Of a stretch of DNA of 59,824 bases, positions 34,445-42,562 are shown piece after piece (position 1 is the first letter of the stretch; each line of letters begins with the position of its first letter). Origin of the DNA: Bacteroidales bacterium (GTDB lineage: Bacteria > Bacteroidota > Bacteroidia > Bacteroidales > VadinHA17); contig JALONR010000009.1 of assembly GCA_025454815.1 (NCBI GenBank), positions 1 to 59,824 on the forward strand, given 5' to 3'. The notes beneath the pieces are model-generated. The model did not search any database and was not told where the DNA came from. It saw only the letters and a program-made list of their open reading frames with translations. A program made the position numbers and the translations under genes.

Positions 34445-35480
34445 ATGAGTAAACTTTAGTTAAGAATTCTTCTTCATTATCAATAAATTGCACACTGACA
34501 GGGAGGTAATGCAATGCCTCCCTGACGTGATCTGCAATATTAGCTATTTCTTTTAACCTGACGCCATCCTTGGAAGTTGTGACGATGATTTTGTCAGGTC
34601 CGGTGATTGCCCCGAAGGCTGAAGTGATCCTCCTGACGTCAGAGGAAGTGTAGGAGTGATGGTCAGGGAATGCCAAATGGGTTACGTTGTCAGCTTTCTC
34701 TTCAAGATATTCTTTCAATGGCAACGGGTTGGCGATGCCTGTCACGAGAAGTACTGAGGTATTCCGGGTTATAACGGCTGTTCTGTCAGAGTAAAGGTTT
34801 GACGGCTTTCCGTAGGCGAGGGTGGTAAAGAAAATGGATGCGGGTGTACCGGCTGCCAGCAGTTCACTCCTGACCTCCTCCCTGGCAGCCTCAGTCGCCG
34901 CCCGTGGTGTTTTGGTCACAATCACCACAGACGCCCTCCCGGCTGCATGTATATTCTCGCGCAGCATCCCCAGCGGCAGCAGGCTGTCACGTGTCATCAG
35001 CCTGTTCCAGTCGGTAAGCAGGATATACATTCCTGCCTTTACTGCCCTGTGCTGGAAGCCGTCATCAAGAATAACCACACCGGTATCCGGGAAAGATCTC
35101 AGTATCTCCCTTATTCCGTTTACCCGGTTGCGGTCAACGAATACCCTTGCCCGGGGAAGGGCCTGAGCCATCATCACCGGCTCATCGCCGGCGTCGGCGG
35201 TAAGGCTCGCATTTGTAACCTCCCTGAATCCGTGGCTTTTCCTCAGGTAGCCTCGGCTTAGCACGGTAACAGGTACATGTGATGAGAGGCGTTCGGCCAG
35301 GTAAATCACATGAGGTGTCTTGCCGGTGCCGCCGGCCGTTATATTTCCCACGCAGATGACGGGCAGGCTGAATGCATGGCTCCGGAATATTCCGAGGTCA
35401 TAAAGAAGGTGCCTCAGAGCCACGGCCATGCCGTAAAGCTTCGAGGCACTCCTCATAAGCAGCTTCCCCGGCATGATCAT
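34416..35480 (-). CDS. lpxK: Tetraacyldisaccharide 4'-kinase
   Basis: A 354-aa inner-membrane-associated kinase that phosphorylates the 4' position of the lipid A precursor disaccharide to give lipid IVA. The P-loop is in VGNITAGGTGKTP (about residues 42-54). The conserved LSRGYLRKSHGF and DDGFQHRAVK blocks follow, as does the C-terminal FPDHHSYTSSDVR. The N-terminal segment is amphipathic, as in the family. Full length. It starts 1 nt after the sppA stop and overlaps punA, so it is co-transcribed with both. It shows that the organism makes lipid A. Confidence 0.95.
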   Translation of the reverse strand: MIMPGKLLMRSASKLYGMAVALRHLLYDLGIFRSHAFSLPVICVGNITAGGTGKTPHVIYLAERLSSHVPVTVLSRGYLRKSHGFREVTNASLTADAGDEPVMMAQALPRARVFVDRNRVNGIREILRSFPDTGVVILDDGFQHRAVKAGMYILLTDWNRLMTRDSLLPLGMLRENIHAAGRASVVIVTKTPRAATEAAREEVRSELLAAGTPASIFFTTLAYGKPSNLYSDRTAVITRNTSVLLVTGIANPLPLKEYLEEKADNVTHLAFPDHHSYTSSDVRRITSAFGAITGPDKIIVTTSKDGVRLKEIANIADHVREALHYLPVSVQFIDNEEEFLTKVYSYAGKDHQDR

Positions 35481-35481
35481 C

Positions 35482-37251
35482 CTAACGGATTTCCAGGTAG
35501 TATGGCATTGCTGCCTGTATACCCCCTGACGAGATAATCTCCTTCAGGTCAAAATAGTACCTCGAGATCTCTCCCAGTTCCTTTCGGATGGCTTTCATCC
35601 GGAGGTCACCGGTCATCTCTTTGAGGAACTTCGTATAGAAATCGGTTGCCTCAGGTTTTTCTATTGTGCGGTATTCTTCAATACCGGCAAGCAGGGCTGC
35701 CTCTTTAATGGCGTCAGTAAGTCCTCCGAACGAGTCAACAAGTCCGATCGGAACAGCGTCAGTACCGCTCCACACATGGCCCTGGCCAATGCTGTCAACA
35801 GCCGGCTGGCTCATCTCCCTGCCCTGGGCGACGACTCCTGTGAAGGTACTGTAAGTCCGTTCCACATTGGCCTGGAGGGCATCCTTTTCAAAAGCGCTTA
35901 GAGGCCTGGTAAGTGAGGGGGAGTCGGAATGAGCGTTAGTACGTACAACATCAGAACTGATACCGAGCTTTTTGTCAAGAAGAGCCTGGGCATTTGGTAT
36001 AAGGCCAAAAACACCGATTGAACCGGTGATTGTTACCGGTGATGCCATGATCCTGCGCGCGGCGGCGGAGATGTAATAACCTCCGCTCGCAGCGTAATTA
36101 CCCATTGAGACCACAACCGGCTTTACCTGGTTTGTAAGTTCAACTTCGCGCCATATCTGGTCAGAGGCGATGGCGTTGCCGCCCCGGGAGTTGACCCTGA
36201 ATACAATGGCCTTTACGGTTGAGTCAAGCCTGAGTTTACGCATCTCTTCGGCATACCTGTTGCCGCCGATGTTTGTATCATCACCCTCACCCATGACAAT
36301 GCTCCCCTCGGCAAACAGAACGGCTATCTTGTCTTTGCCCGTACCGGTGCTATGCTTTACGGTAACGTTGGAATATTTTGACATTGAGACGAAGCTGATC
36401 TTCTTATCCTTCTCAATTCCGGCAGCAGCCCTGATGGTATCCTCAAGCTGGTCACGGTACAGGGTGCCGTCAATCATTCCGGCGTCAGTCATCAGCACCG
36501 GGTCATAACCCGCAAGCGAGTCTGCCAGGTTCATCACCTTATCCACAGGCACGCCTCGTGATCCGGCAATCACGCTTACAACATGCTCCCAGAGAGAACC
36601 GACATATTCAGATATCTGGAGCCTGTTTTCCTCACTGAGTTTGTCAAGCATAAAGGGTTCAACGGCTCCCTTGAATTTGCCGTGCCTTATCACCTGGACC
36701 TCCACGCCCATCTTTTCAAGTGCTTCCCGGTAGAAAGTCACTTCGGCTGCCAGCCCCTTGAAGTCGAACATTGAGGTGGGGTTGATCCATATTTTATCAG
36801 CTGCGGTAGAGATGAAATAACTCTCCTGCATCAGCATATAATCAGAATAGGAATAAACGAATTTTCCGCTCTTTTTGAATTCAAGCAGGGCTGTGCGGAT
36901 CTCGTCGGCCGTGGCCCATCCTGAAGGCATGGTGCCGTTTTCAATCAGGAGGCCGCTCACATTGTTGTCCTCAGCAGCCTTCTTCAGGTTTGTAAGTATC
37001 TCGTTCAGGCCGGGAGTCTGGGTGAGTGACATGGTGAGGGGATCAAACATTGTAAGAGGGTTGCTCTGAGAGCGGTCAGGTATCATTGCGCCGGTCTTCA
37101 TTACCAGGACGGTTTTTTCAGGTATTTCTACTGATTTCTTACCTGCTGCCGCCATGCCTGAGAAGACTGAGAGCATTACAACGAAAAACAGGAGACTGGT
37201 GATTATAAATCCTGCTATTACAGCCAGGACCATCTTGAGAAAGGTTTTCAT
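35482..37251 (-). CDS. sppA: Signal peptide peptidase SppA, long (67K) type
   Basis: A 589-aa membrane serine protease that degrades cleaved signal peptides and misfolded membrane proteins. One N-terminal helix (about residues 7-30). Two tandem SppA/ClpP-like domains follow: the first contains GLLIENGTMPSGWATADEI and the general-base lysine expected in KIWINPTSMFDFKGL, the second has IVFRVNSRGGNAIASDQIW and the nucleophile region MGNYAASGGYYISAAARRI. Length and double domain match the E. coli-type enzyme. It is the first gene of the operon with lpxK and punA. A 12-bp palindrome lies just upstream. Confidence 0.94.
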   Translation of the reverse strand: MKTFLKMVLAVIAGFIITSLLFFVVMLSVFSGMAAAGKKSVEIPEKTVLVMKTGAMIPDRSQSNPLTMFDPLTMSLTQTPGLNEILTNLKKAAEDNNVSGLLIENGTMPSGWATADEIRTALLEFKKSGKFVYSYSDYMLMQESYFISTAADKIWINPTSMFDFKGLAAEVTFYREALEKMGVEVQVIRHGKFKGAVEPFMLDKLSEENRLQISEYVGSLWEHVVSVIAGSRGVPVDKVMNLADSLAGYDPVLMTDAGMIDGTLYRDQLEDTIRAAAGIEKDKKISFVSMSKYSNVTVKHSTGTGKDKIAVLFAEGSIVMGEGDDTNIGGNRYAEEMRKLRLDSTVKAIVFRVNSRGGNAIASDQIWREVELTNQVKPVVVSMGNYAASGGYYISAAARRIMASPVTITGSIGVFGLIPNAQALLDKKLGISSDVVRTNAHSDSPSLTRPLSAFEKDALQANVERTYSTFTGVVAQGREMSQPAVDSIGQGHVWSGTDAVPIGLVDSFGGLTDAIKEAALLAGIEEYRTIEKPEATDFYTKFLKEMTGDLRMKAIRKELGEISRYYFDLKEIISSGGIQAAMPYYLEIR

Positions 37252-37268
37252 TTTTGTACGATGGATTT

Positions 37269-37280
37269 ATTTGGCCAAAT
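37269..37280. promoter_or_regulatory. Palindrome between divergent sppA and folK
   Basis: ATTTGGCCAAAT is a perfect 12-bp palindrome in the 71-nt divergent gap. It contains TTTG on both strands, so it could belong to overlapping divergent promoters or be an operator. Confidence 0.3.
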
Positions 37281-37322
37281 TATAAAAAAAACAGGCATCT
37301 TTAAGGGTCTAAATCCCTTGTT

Positions 37323-37835
37323 ATGAAATTATCAGCCTCTTCGAAAGTAATTGTCGGCCTGGGCAGCAATCTTGGAGACCGGTTTTCCGCCCTTGAGCGG
37401 GCCCAGAAGCTGATAAGTGTGGAGGCCGGGGAGATCATGGCTACCTCTTCTGTATGGGAAACGGAACCATGGGGATTTGACGCCGATGATCAGTTCCTGA
37501 ACATGGTTATAGTAATGAATACCACCCTGGCGCCAAAACAGCTCATACAGCTCTTCAGGTCAATAGAGGGGCGCATGGGGCGAAGAAAAAGCGGAGGGGG
37601 AAAGTATGAGTCGCGCATCATTGACCTTGACATACTGTTATGGGAGAACCGGGTCATCTCGATCCCGGGGCTGGAAGTTCCCCATCCGAAGATAGCTGAC
37701 AGGCGGTTTGTGCTTGAGCCGCTTGCCGAGGTGGCGCCTGATGCCGTTCATCCTGAAACAGGCCTGACTGTTACCGTTATGCTGCAACAATGCGCAGACA
37801 ACTCGGATGTGAGGCTGGCTGGCCGGCAGTTTTAG
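37323..37835 (+). CDS. folK: HPPK, 2-amino-4-hydroxy-6-hydroxymethyldihydropteridine diphosphokinase
   Basis: A 170-aa cytoplasmic enzyme of folate synthesis. It transfers pyrophosphate from ATP to the hydroxymethylpterin. The family signature is complete: VGLGSNLGDR at the start, SSVWETEPWGF, DQFLNMVI, the ATP-binding GRMGRRKSGGGKYESRIIDLDIL, and VPHPKIADRRFVLEPL. Length is standard. Its TAG overlaps the TAA of the convergent radC gene by 4 nt, leaving no space for a terminator between them. Confidence 0.97.
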   Translation: MKLSASSKVIVGLGSNLGDRFSALERAQKLISVEAGEIMATSSVWETEPWGFDADDQFLNMVIVMNTTLAPKQLIQLFRSIEGRMGRRKSGGGKYESRIIDLDILLWENRVISIPGLEVPHPKIADRRFVLEPLAEVAPDAVHPETGLTVTVMLQQCADNSDVRLAGRQF

Positions 37836-38509
37836 ATGGCGCCGTTATCGGCAAAACTGTAGTAGTCCTTTCCTGCAACTATAAGGTGATCAAGCAACTG
37901 TATATCCATCAGTGCACCTGCCTCCTTGATCTTCTGTGTGATCCGGATGTCAGAGTCGCTCGGGCTGATATTCCCGGAGGGATGGTTATGGCATATGACC
38001 AGCCTTGATGCCAGGGTTTCAATTGCTTTTTTCATCACTATCCTTACATCGGTGACGGTGCCGCTGACTCCTCCCTGGCTGATCTTCATCCGTCCGGTGA
38101 CCCGGTTTGCCCTGTTGAGGAAAAGTATCCAGAACTCCTCGTGAGTCAGGTCTTCCATGAGGGGACTGATGATGTTGAAGACATCTGCCGATGAGCGTAT
38201 CTGAGGGTTATCGGAAGCCTCGGCCATTTTGCGACGGCGGCCCAGTTCAAGGGCAGCTGCTATGGTGACTGCCTTGGCTTCTCCCATACCCTTTATTTTA
38301 CGTATCTCGCCGGCGCTGAGTCTGCCCAGCTGACCGAGTGAGTTGCCGGCCATAGCCAGCAGTTCGCGTGCCAGGTCAAGTGCGGAATTGTTCCGGGTAC
38401 CTGATCCGATGAGAATGGCTAACAACTCAGCATCGCTGAGGCTTGCGGGGCCCTTGTTCCAGAGCCGTTCACGGGGCCTGTCCTCGACAGCCCAGTCTGT
38501 GATTTTCAT
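37832..38509 (-). CDS. radC: RadC-family JAB/MPN-domain protein
   Basis: A 225-aa cytoplasmic protein. The N-terminal helix-hairpin-helix region (SDAELLAILIGSGTRNNSALDLAREL, IRKIKGMGEAKA) leads to the JAB domain with the zinc-binding pattern VICHNHPSGNISPSDSDI (HxHPSG...D). The start at MKITDW fits the family's usual N-terminus; ATG codons 2 and 6 codons upstream are alternatives. Despite the name, a role in DNA repair is not well supported for this family. The 3' end overlaps folK convergently. Confidence 0.93.
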   Translation of the reverse strand: MKITDWAVEDRPRERLWNKGPASLSDAELLAILIGSGTRNNSALDLARELLAMAGNSLGQLGRLSAGEIRKIKGMGEAKAVTIAAALELGRRRKMAEASDNPQIRSSADVFNIISPLMEDLTHEEFWILFLNRANRVTGRMKISQGGVSGTVTDVRIVMKKAIETLASRLVICHNHPSGNISPSDSDIRITQKIKEAGALMDIQLLDHLIVAGKDYYSFADNGAI

Positions 38510-38544
38510 TGACATGCAGCAATACAATTATCCCGCTGCAATAT

Positions 38545-38579
38545 AAAAAAAACAGCCGTCACAATGAAGCAACGGCTGT
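38545..38579 (-). terminator. Intrinsic terminator of rpsT
   Basis: Read on the minus strand, an 8-bp stem ACAGCCGT/ACGGCTGT with a 12-nt loop is followed by a run of seven or more T residues, about 20 nt after the rpsT stop. Confidence 0.85.
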
Positions 38580-38600
38580 GAAAATATCTGGAGTAGAACC

Positions 38601-38855
38601 CTATTTCAGGCTCTGAGCGTGTTTCGTGATTGACGACTTGAGGTTGGAGGCCTTGTTCTTGTGGATGACATTCTTCTTTGCAAGTTTGTCAAGCATTGCG
38701 CTGAGCTCGGGGAGCATCTTTTCAGCCTCCGCTTTCTCTGTTGTCTTGCGCATCTTCTTCAGCGAGTTGCGCATGGTGCGTGCGAAGTACTTGTTGTCTT
38801 CCTTCCTTGCCTCTGCCTGTCTTGCGGCTTTCAGAGCCGACTTATGGTTAGCCAT
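38601..38855 (-). CDS. rpsT: 30S ribosomal protein S20
   Basis: An 84-aa, very basic helical protein of the small ribosomal subunit that binds 16S rRNA. It begins MANHKSALKAARQAEARKEDNKY and ends with VIHKNKASNLKSSITKHAQSLK, both typical of bacterial S20. It lies just downstream of tRNA-Glu on the same strand and has its own terminator, so tRNA and mRNA may share a transcript. Confidence 0.97.
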   Translation of the reverse strand: MANHKSALKAARQAEARKEDNKYFARTMRNSLKKMRKTTEKAEAEKMLPELSAMLDKLAKKNVIHKNKASNLKSSITKHAQSLK

Positions 38856-38880
38856 ACTGTCTGTTTAATGTAATTTTTCG

Positions 38881-38952
38881 TAGTCCATAGGGGAATCGAA
38901 CCCCTGTTACCAGGATGAAAACCTGACGTCCTAACCACTAGACGAATGGACC
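38881..38952 (-). tRNA. tRNA-Glu (anticodon UUC)
   Basis: A 72-nt cloverleaf: acceptor GGTCCAT/ATGGACT (first pair G-U), TCGTCTAGTGGTTAGGA D-arm, anticodon stem TCAGG/CCTGG around loop TTTTCAT (anticodon UUC) and T-arm with GGGTTCGATTCCC. The CCA end is not encoded. Confidence 0.95.
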
Positions 38953-38976
38953 TTAAAGAACTTAAAAAAGCGGATG

Positions 38977-39007
38977 CAAAGATGGCATCTTTTTTTAAAA
39001 CTGCAAA
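38977..39007 (-). promoter_or_regulatory. Promoter of tRNA-Glu/rpsT
   Basis: On the minus strand, TTTG (39004-39007) is followed after 19 nt by CATCTTTG (38977-38984), one mismatch from TAnnTTTG, about 25 nt before the tRNA. Confidence 0.5.
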
Positions 39008-39068
39008 ATATTTTGTAAAAAAATGTTCCTTCCTTATATCCGTTTCAAAACGAAGCAGCAGCCCTGCT

Positions 39069-39536
39069 TCAGAAGATATACCTTACAGCGAATCCGCCGT
39101 TCCAGTAATACCATCCCGGGCCGCTGGTGAGCTGGAATGAGGGTCCTACTCCCAGTGCAAAGTTGAGGGGAATGTCGTCAAGTGTATATTCCAGTCCTAC
39201 GATACCGTCAATACCGAGGAGAATTCCGGTACTGTATTCATCTCTCCAGTAATCATTCCAGAACCCTATATGTGCCCCGGGGCCAATGAACCAGTCGAGA
39301 TTTGGCGTCCAGTCGGTAGGTTTCTGCCACTCATAAAAGCCTGTGATGGCGAAGTTATGGCCCCAGTAACCGGTACCGGCGATCAGTTCAATAGCATTGG
39401 TGCTGTTAATGAAAGTCTTGAATGTGACTCCGGAGGGATCACCGCCCCTGAGTCCGATAGCTGATTTGTAACTCTGTGCCTGTGCTCCGATTGTAATGAT
39501 TGCCAGTAACAGAAAAACAGTCAGTGTTCTTTTCAT
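39069..39536 (-). CDS. Small outer-membrane beta-barrel protein
   Basis: A 155-aa protein with a signal peptide (LLLAIITIGAQAQ). The mature part is strand-rich with repeated GXG turns (AIGLRGGDPSGVTFKTF, DWFIGPGAHIGFWNDYW, LLGIDGIVGLEYTL) and ends in the aromatic GGFAVRYIF, typical of an eight-strand outer-membrane barrel. Related small barrels are common in Bacteroidota with no fixed role. It stands alone. Confidence 0.8.
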   Translation of the reverse strand: MKRTLTVFLLLAIITIGAQAQSYKSAIGLRGGDPSGVTFKTFINSTNAIELIAGTGYWGHNFAITGFYEWQKPTDWTPNLDWFIGPGAHIGFWNDYWRDEYSTGILLGIDGIVGLEYTLDDIPLNFALGVGPSFQLTSGPGWYYWNGGFAVRYIF

Positions 39537-39607
39537 CTCAATATTGTTTTAATTAGTTAAAAGAAGTGCAAATATATATTTATCCAACAGATTCAGTAAG
39601 GTTTTGT

Positions 39608-40417
39608 TTATTTAAAGAGCAACAGACTGAGAGCCATCAGGGCCATTCCTGAAACTAGTCCGTATATGGAGAGGTGATGTTCTCCATACTTCTCGGCTGC
39701 CGGAAGAAGTTCATCGAGTGAGATGAAGACCATGATTCCTGCAACGAATGAGAAAAGGACTCCCATTAGCGTATCGGTCATAATGGGGAGAAGCAAAAGA
39801 TACCCAACGAGAGCTCCCACAGGTTCTGCTATACCACTGAGGAAAGAGAGCCTGAAGGCTTTTCTTTTGCTTCCGGTGGCGTAGTAGACGGGAACTGATA
39901 CCGCAATTCCCTCCGGGATATTGTGGATTGCCACGGCCACTGCAATGGCAATACCAATTTTCGGGTCTGAAAGAGCCGCGGTGAATGTTGCAAGTCCTTC
40001 CGGGAAGTTATGTATCCCTATGGCCAGGGCTGTCATTACTCCCATGCGCATCAGCTTTCCGCTTTTCTGTTCCTCCTCTCCGCCTTCGATCTTTTTTAAT
40101 TCATGAGGGTTTTCCTGAGCCGGAATAAGTTTATCAATGACACCTATGAGAAGAATGCCTCCAAAGAAGGCAATCACTGCCACCCACCACCCCTGGCGGA
40201 GGCCCATGGCCTCGGTGAGAACCTCCCGTCCCTTGACGAAGATCTCTACAAAGGCGACATATATCATCACTCCGGCGGAGAAGCCCAGGCTGAGGGTAAG
40301 AAACTTGGTATTCGTCTTCTTTGCAAAGAAGGCGATGGTGCTGCCGACGCCTGTTGAGAGGCCCGCGAACAGCGTCAGCATAAAGGCAAACAATATCGTA
40401 TCGAAGTCGGGGTTCAT
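39608..40417 (-). CDS. zupT: ZIP-family zinc transporter ZupT
   Basis: A 269-aa inner-membrane importer of zinc and other divalent metals with about eight helices. The start is the ATG giving [21 protein letters not shown]; the longer frame begins with a TTG and adds polar residues. Both signature metal-binding motifs are present, [11 protein letters not shown] in TM4 and [13 protein letters not shown] in TM5. Between TM3 and TM4 is a Glu/Lys-rich cytoplasmic loop ([11 protein letters not shown]). Length is standard. It is divergent from the MBL-fold gene. Confidence 0.94.
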   Translation of the reverse strand: MNPDFDTILFAFMLTLFAGLSTGVGSTIAFFAKKTNTKFLTLSLGFSAGVMIYVAFVEIFVKGREVLTEAMGLRQGWWVAVIAFFGGILLIGVIDKLIPAQENPHELKKIEGGEEEQKSGKLMRMGVMTALAIGIHNFPEGLATFTAALSDPKIGIAIAVAVAIHNIPEGIAVSVPVYYATGSKRKAFRLSFLSGIAEPVGALVGYLLLLPIMTDTLMGVLFSFVAGIMVFISLDELLPAAEKYGEHHLSIYGLVSGMALMALSLLLFK

Positions 40418-40491
40418 AACTGCCAGGTCAACCTGATCGTCCGTCAAAAATACCAAAATTGGTTATCTTGCAGCGGCTAACGGACGACAAA

Positions 40492-41331
40492 ATGAAAATT
40501 TCTCTTTTCAATATATCAAACTTCAGGGTTGACGGCGGAGCCATGTTCGGGGTAATACCGAAGGCACTCTGGAGCCGCCAGGTGCAGGCGGATGAACTCA
40601 ATACGATTGATCTCTCTCTCACTTCGATGGTGATTGAGACTGCCGGGAGGGTAATACTGGTGGATGCGGGCTGGGGTGGCAAGCAGGATGCGAAGTTCTT
40701 CAGGCACGCCTATCTTCATGGAGGATCCGGCCTTACCGGCGGACTGGCGGAATGTGGTTACAGGCCTGAGGATGTGACTGATGTGATTGTAACCCACCTT
40801 CACGCTGACCATTGCGGAGGCTGTTTCGTCAATGCTCCCGGCGAAGGTACGGCACCTCTCTTCACCAATGCCTTTTACCACATCAGCCGTGCACAGTGGG
40901 AGTGGGCAAATGAATCAAACCTTCGCGAGGAAGATGCTTACCTTCCGGAAAACATCAGACCCTTTGGTGAAAGCGGAAGGCTGAATCTCATCGAAGAACC
41001 GGGTGAATTGTACCCCGGAGTGGCATTGAGGATATGCTACGGCCATACTCCCGGTCTTATTGTGCCTGTCATAAGCTTCAGGGGGAAGACCCTTGTCTAT
41101 ACCGGAGACCTCATTCCCACCATGGCACATATTCCACTGCTGTGGAACATGGCCTATGATCTTCTTCCGCTTGTAACCATTGCCGAGAAGCAGGAGATAC
41201 TTGAGGATGCGCTGAAGGGCGATCACCTGCTTGTCTTCCAGCATGACCCGCAGTATGAATGCTGCACCGTGACCGAAACGCCGAAGGGAATAAGAGCCGG
41301 AATAAAGGGGAGGCTTTCAGATTTTATTTAG
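40492..41331 (+). CDS. MBL-fold metallo-hydrolase
   Basis: A 279-aa cytoplasmic metallo-beta-lactamase-fold hydrolase. The start is the ATG before KISLFNISNFRVDGG, which begins the domain. The zinc motif is HLHADHCGG (HxHxDH, about residues 113-121), with further ligands in CYGHTPG, VYTGDLIPT and VFQHDPQ. The inserts place it near the lactonase and AHL-hydrolase-like branch (SLTSMVIETAGRVILVDAGWGGKQ), but the substrate is not evident. Its stop overlaps the convergent LacI gene by 8 nt. Confidence 0.9.
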   Translation: MKISLFNISNFRVDGGAMFGVIPKALWSRQVQADELNTIDLSLTSMVIETAGRVILVDAGWGGKQDAKFFRHAYLHGGSGLTGGLAECGYRPEDVTDVIVTHLHADHCGGCFVNAPGEGTAPLFTNAFYHISRAQWEWANESNLREEDAYLPENIRPFGESGRLNLIEEPGELYPGVALRICYGHTPGLIVPVISFRGKTLVYTGDLIPTMAHIPLLWNMAYDLLPLVTIAEKQEILEDALKGDHLLVFQHDPQYECCTVTETPKGIRAGIKGRLSDFI

Positions 41332-42337
41332 CTGATGTGGAGCCTCTGACAACCAGTTCGGAGGTTATTACCCTTTTCTGCACAGGGCTCCGTTGATGTT
41401 CGATACGGTCAATCAACAGCCTTGCTGCTGTCTGCCCCATTTCAAAACCCTTCTGATCAACTGATGTAAGCCCGGGGTCTGTCAGTGTGGCTATCTGGCT
41501 GTTTGTGAAACCGACAATGGAAATATCTTCCGGTATCCTGAGTCCGTGGCGTTTTACAATCATCAGGGTCTGTGCGGCTGTCAGGTCATTGACTGCAAAG
41601 ATTGCTTCGGGCCTGGGTGTCCTTTTCAGCAGTCCCGGGATGATCCTCTCGGCACTCTCGATATCATCGCATTTGACAATATCTTCCTCCGCCGGAGTTA
41701 GCCTGTATTCCTTCATTGCCCTGAGGTAACCCTCAAGCCGTTTGCGGGCAATGGCGAGCTGAGGCGGGCCGGAGAGATGGACTATCCGCTTTTTGCCTGT
41801 CCGGAGCAGGTGATTGACAGCCTTGTATGCTCCTGTCTCATCATCAATGACTACGCTGTCAGTCTCAATCTCTTCCACGGCACGGTCAAAGAAGACAAGA
41901 GGGATGTTCTTTTCCAGGATACTCCTGTAGTGCCTGAAATCAGTGGTGGTTTTGGCCACGGATGCCAGTATGCCGTCAACCCGGCTGGCGAGCAGGGTTT
42001 TGATATTCTTTACCTCATGCTCCCACATCTCGTTGCTCTGGCAGAGGATCATGTTGTAGTCGCGCCGGTAAACCACATCCTCAATTCCGCTGATCACCGT
42101 TGAGAAAAAATAGTGAACAACATCAGGGATTATCACCCCGATTGTCTTGGAGGTTCCGCTCTTGAGGCTGAGTGCAATCGGATTGGGCCTGTAGTTCCAC
42201 CGTTCGGCAAGCTCATTTACCGCATCGCGTGTGGCCTGGCTGATATCAGGGTGATCCTTGAGCGCCCTTGAAACTGTGGATGGAGAAATGCCAAGCTCAC
42301 GGGCGATATCCTTTATAGTGATATTTTCTCTGCTCAT
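41324..42337 (-). CDS. LacI-family repressor of the maltodextrin locus
   Basis: A 337-aa transcription factor. The N-terminal HTH (ITIKDIARELGISPSTVSRALKDHPDIS) and hinge (RWNYRPNPIALSLKSG) are followed by the periplasmic-binding-protein-like sensor domain (TIGVIIPDVVHYFFSTVISGIED, AIFAVNDLTAAQTLMIVKRHG). The gene is divergent from the susC homologue. A CG-centred palindrome in the shared 225-nt region is its likely operator. Related maltose loci in Flavobacteriia also pair a LacI regulator with GH65/pgmB genes, unlike the SusR system of Bacteroides. The inducer is probably maltose or a related sugar. Confidence 0.92.
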   Translation of the reverse strand: MSRENITIKDIARELGISPSTVSRALKDHPDISQATRDAVNELAERWNYRPNPIALSLKSGTSKTIGVIIPDVVHYFFSTVISGIEDVVYRRDYNMILCQSNEMWEHEVKNIKTLLASRVDGILASVAKTTTDFRHYRSILEKNIPLVFFDRAVEEIETDSVVIDDETGAYKAVNHLLRTGKKRIVHLSGPPQLAIARKRLEGYLRAMKEYRLTPAEEDIVKCDDIESAERIIPGLLKRTPRPEAIFAVNDLTAAQTLMIVKRHGLRIPEDISIVGFTNSQIATLTDPGLTSVDQKGFEMGQTAARLLIDRIEHQRSPVQKRVITSELVVRGSTSAK

Positions 42338-42416
42338 TTCACAGGGGCTGTCACCCGTAAAGATAATAATAATCCTGTTGATTTTTCCAGCCTGAAAATT
42401 AAGCTTTCCCTCAATT

Positions 42417-42426
42417 CAAACGTTTG
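42417..42426. promoter_or_regulatory. Likely LacI operator upstream of susC
   Basis: CAAACGTTTG is a perfect 10-bp palindrome with the central CG that LacI-family proteins contact. It lies between the divergent LacI and susC genes. A second imperfect inverted repeat, AGAGTT/AACTCT, lies at 42456-42471, and a weak -7-like box, TAATTTAT, at 42508-42515. Confidence 0.5.
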
Positions 42427-42562
42427 CGGTATCGATTGCGGAAAAAACCTGAAAAAGAGTTGGTTAACTCTGAAAAAAGCCCGAATTTTATCATCCCAAA
42501 CCGTGATTAATTTATTTCGCAATAATAACAATTCAGAAAACTGCAACTAAACTGATCTATTT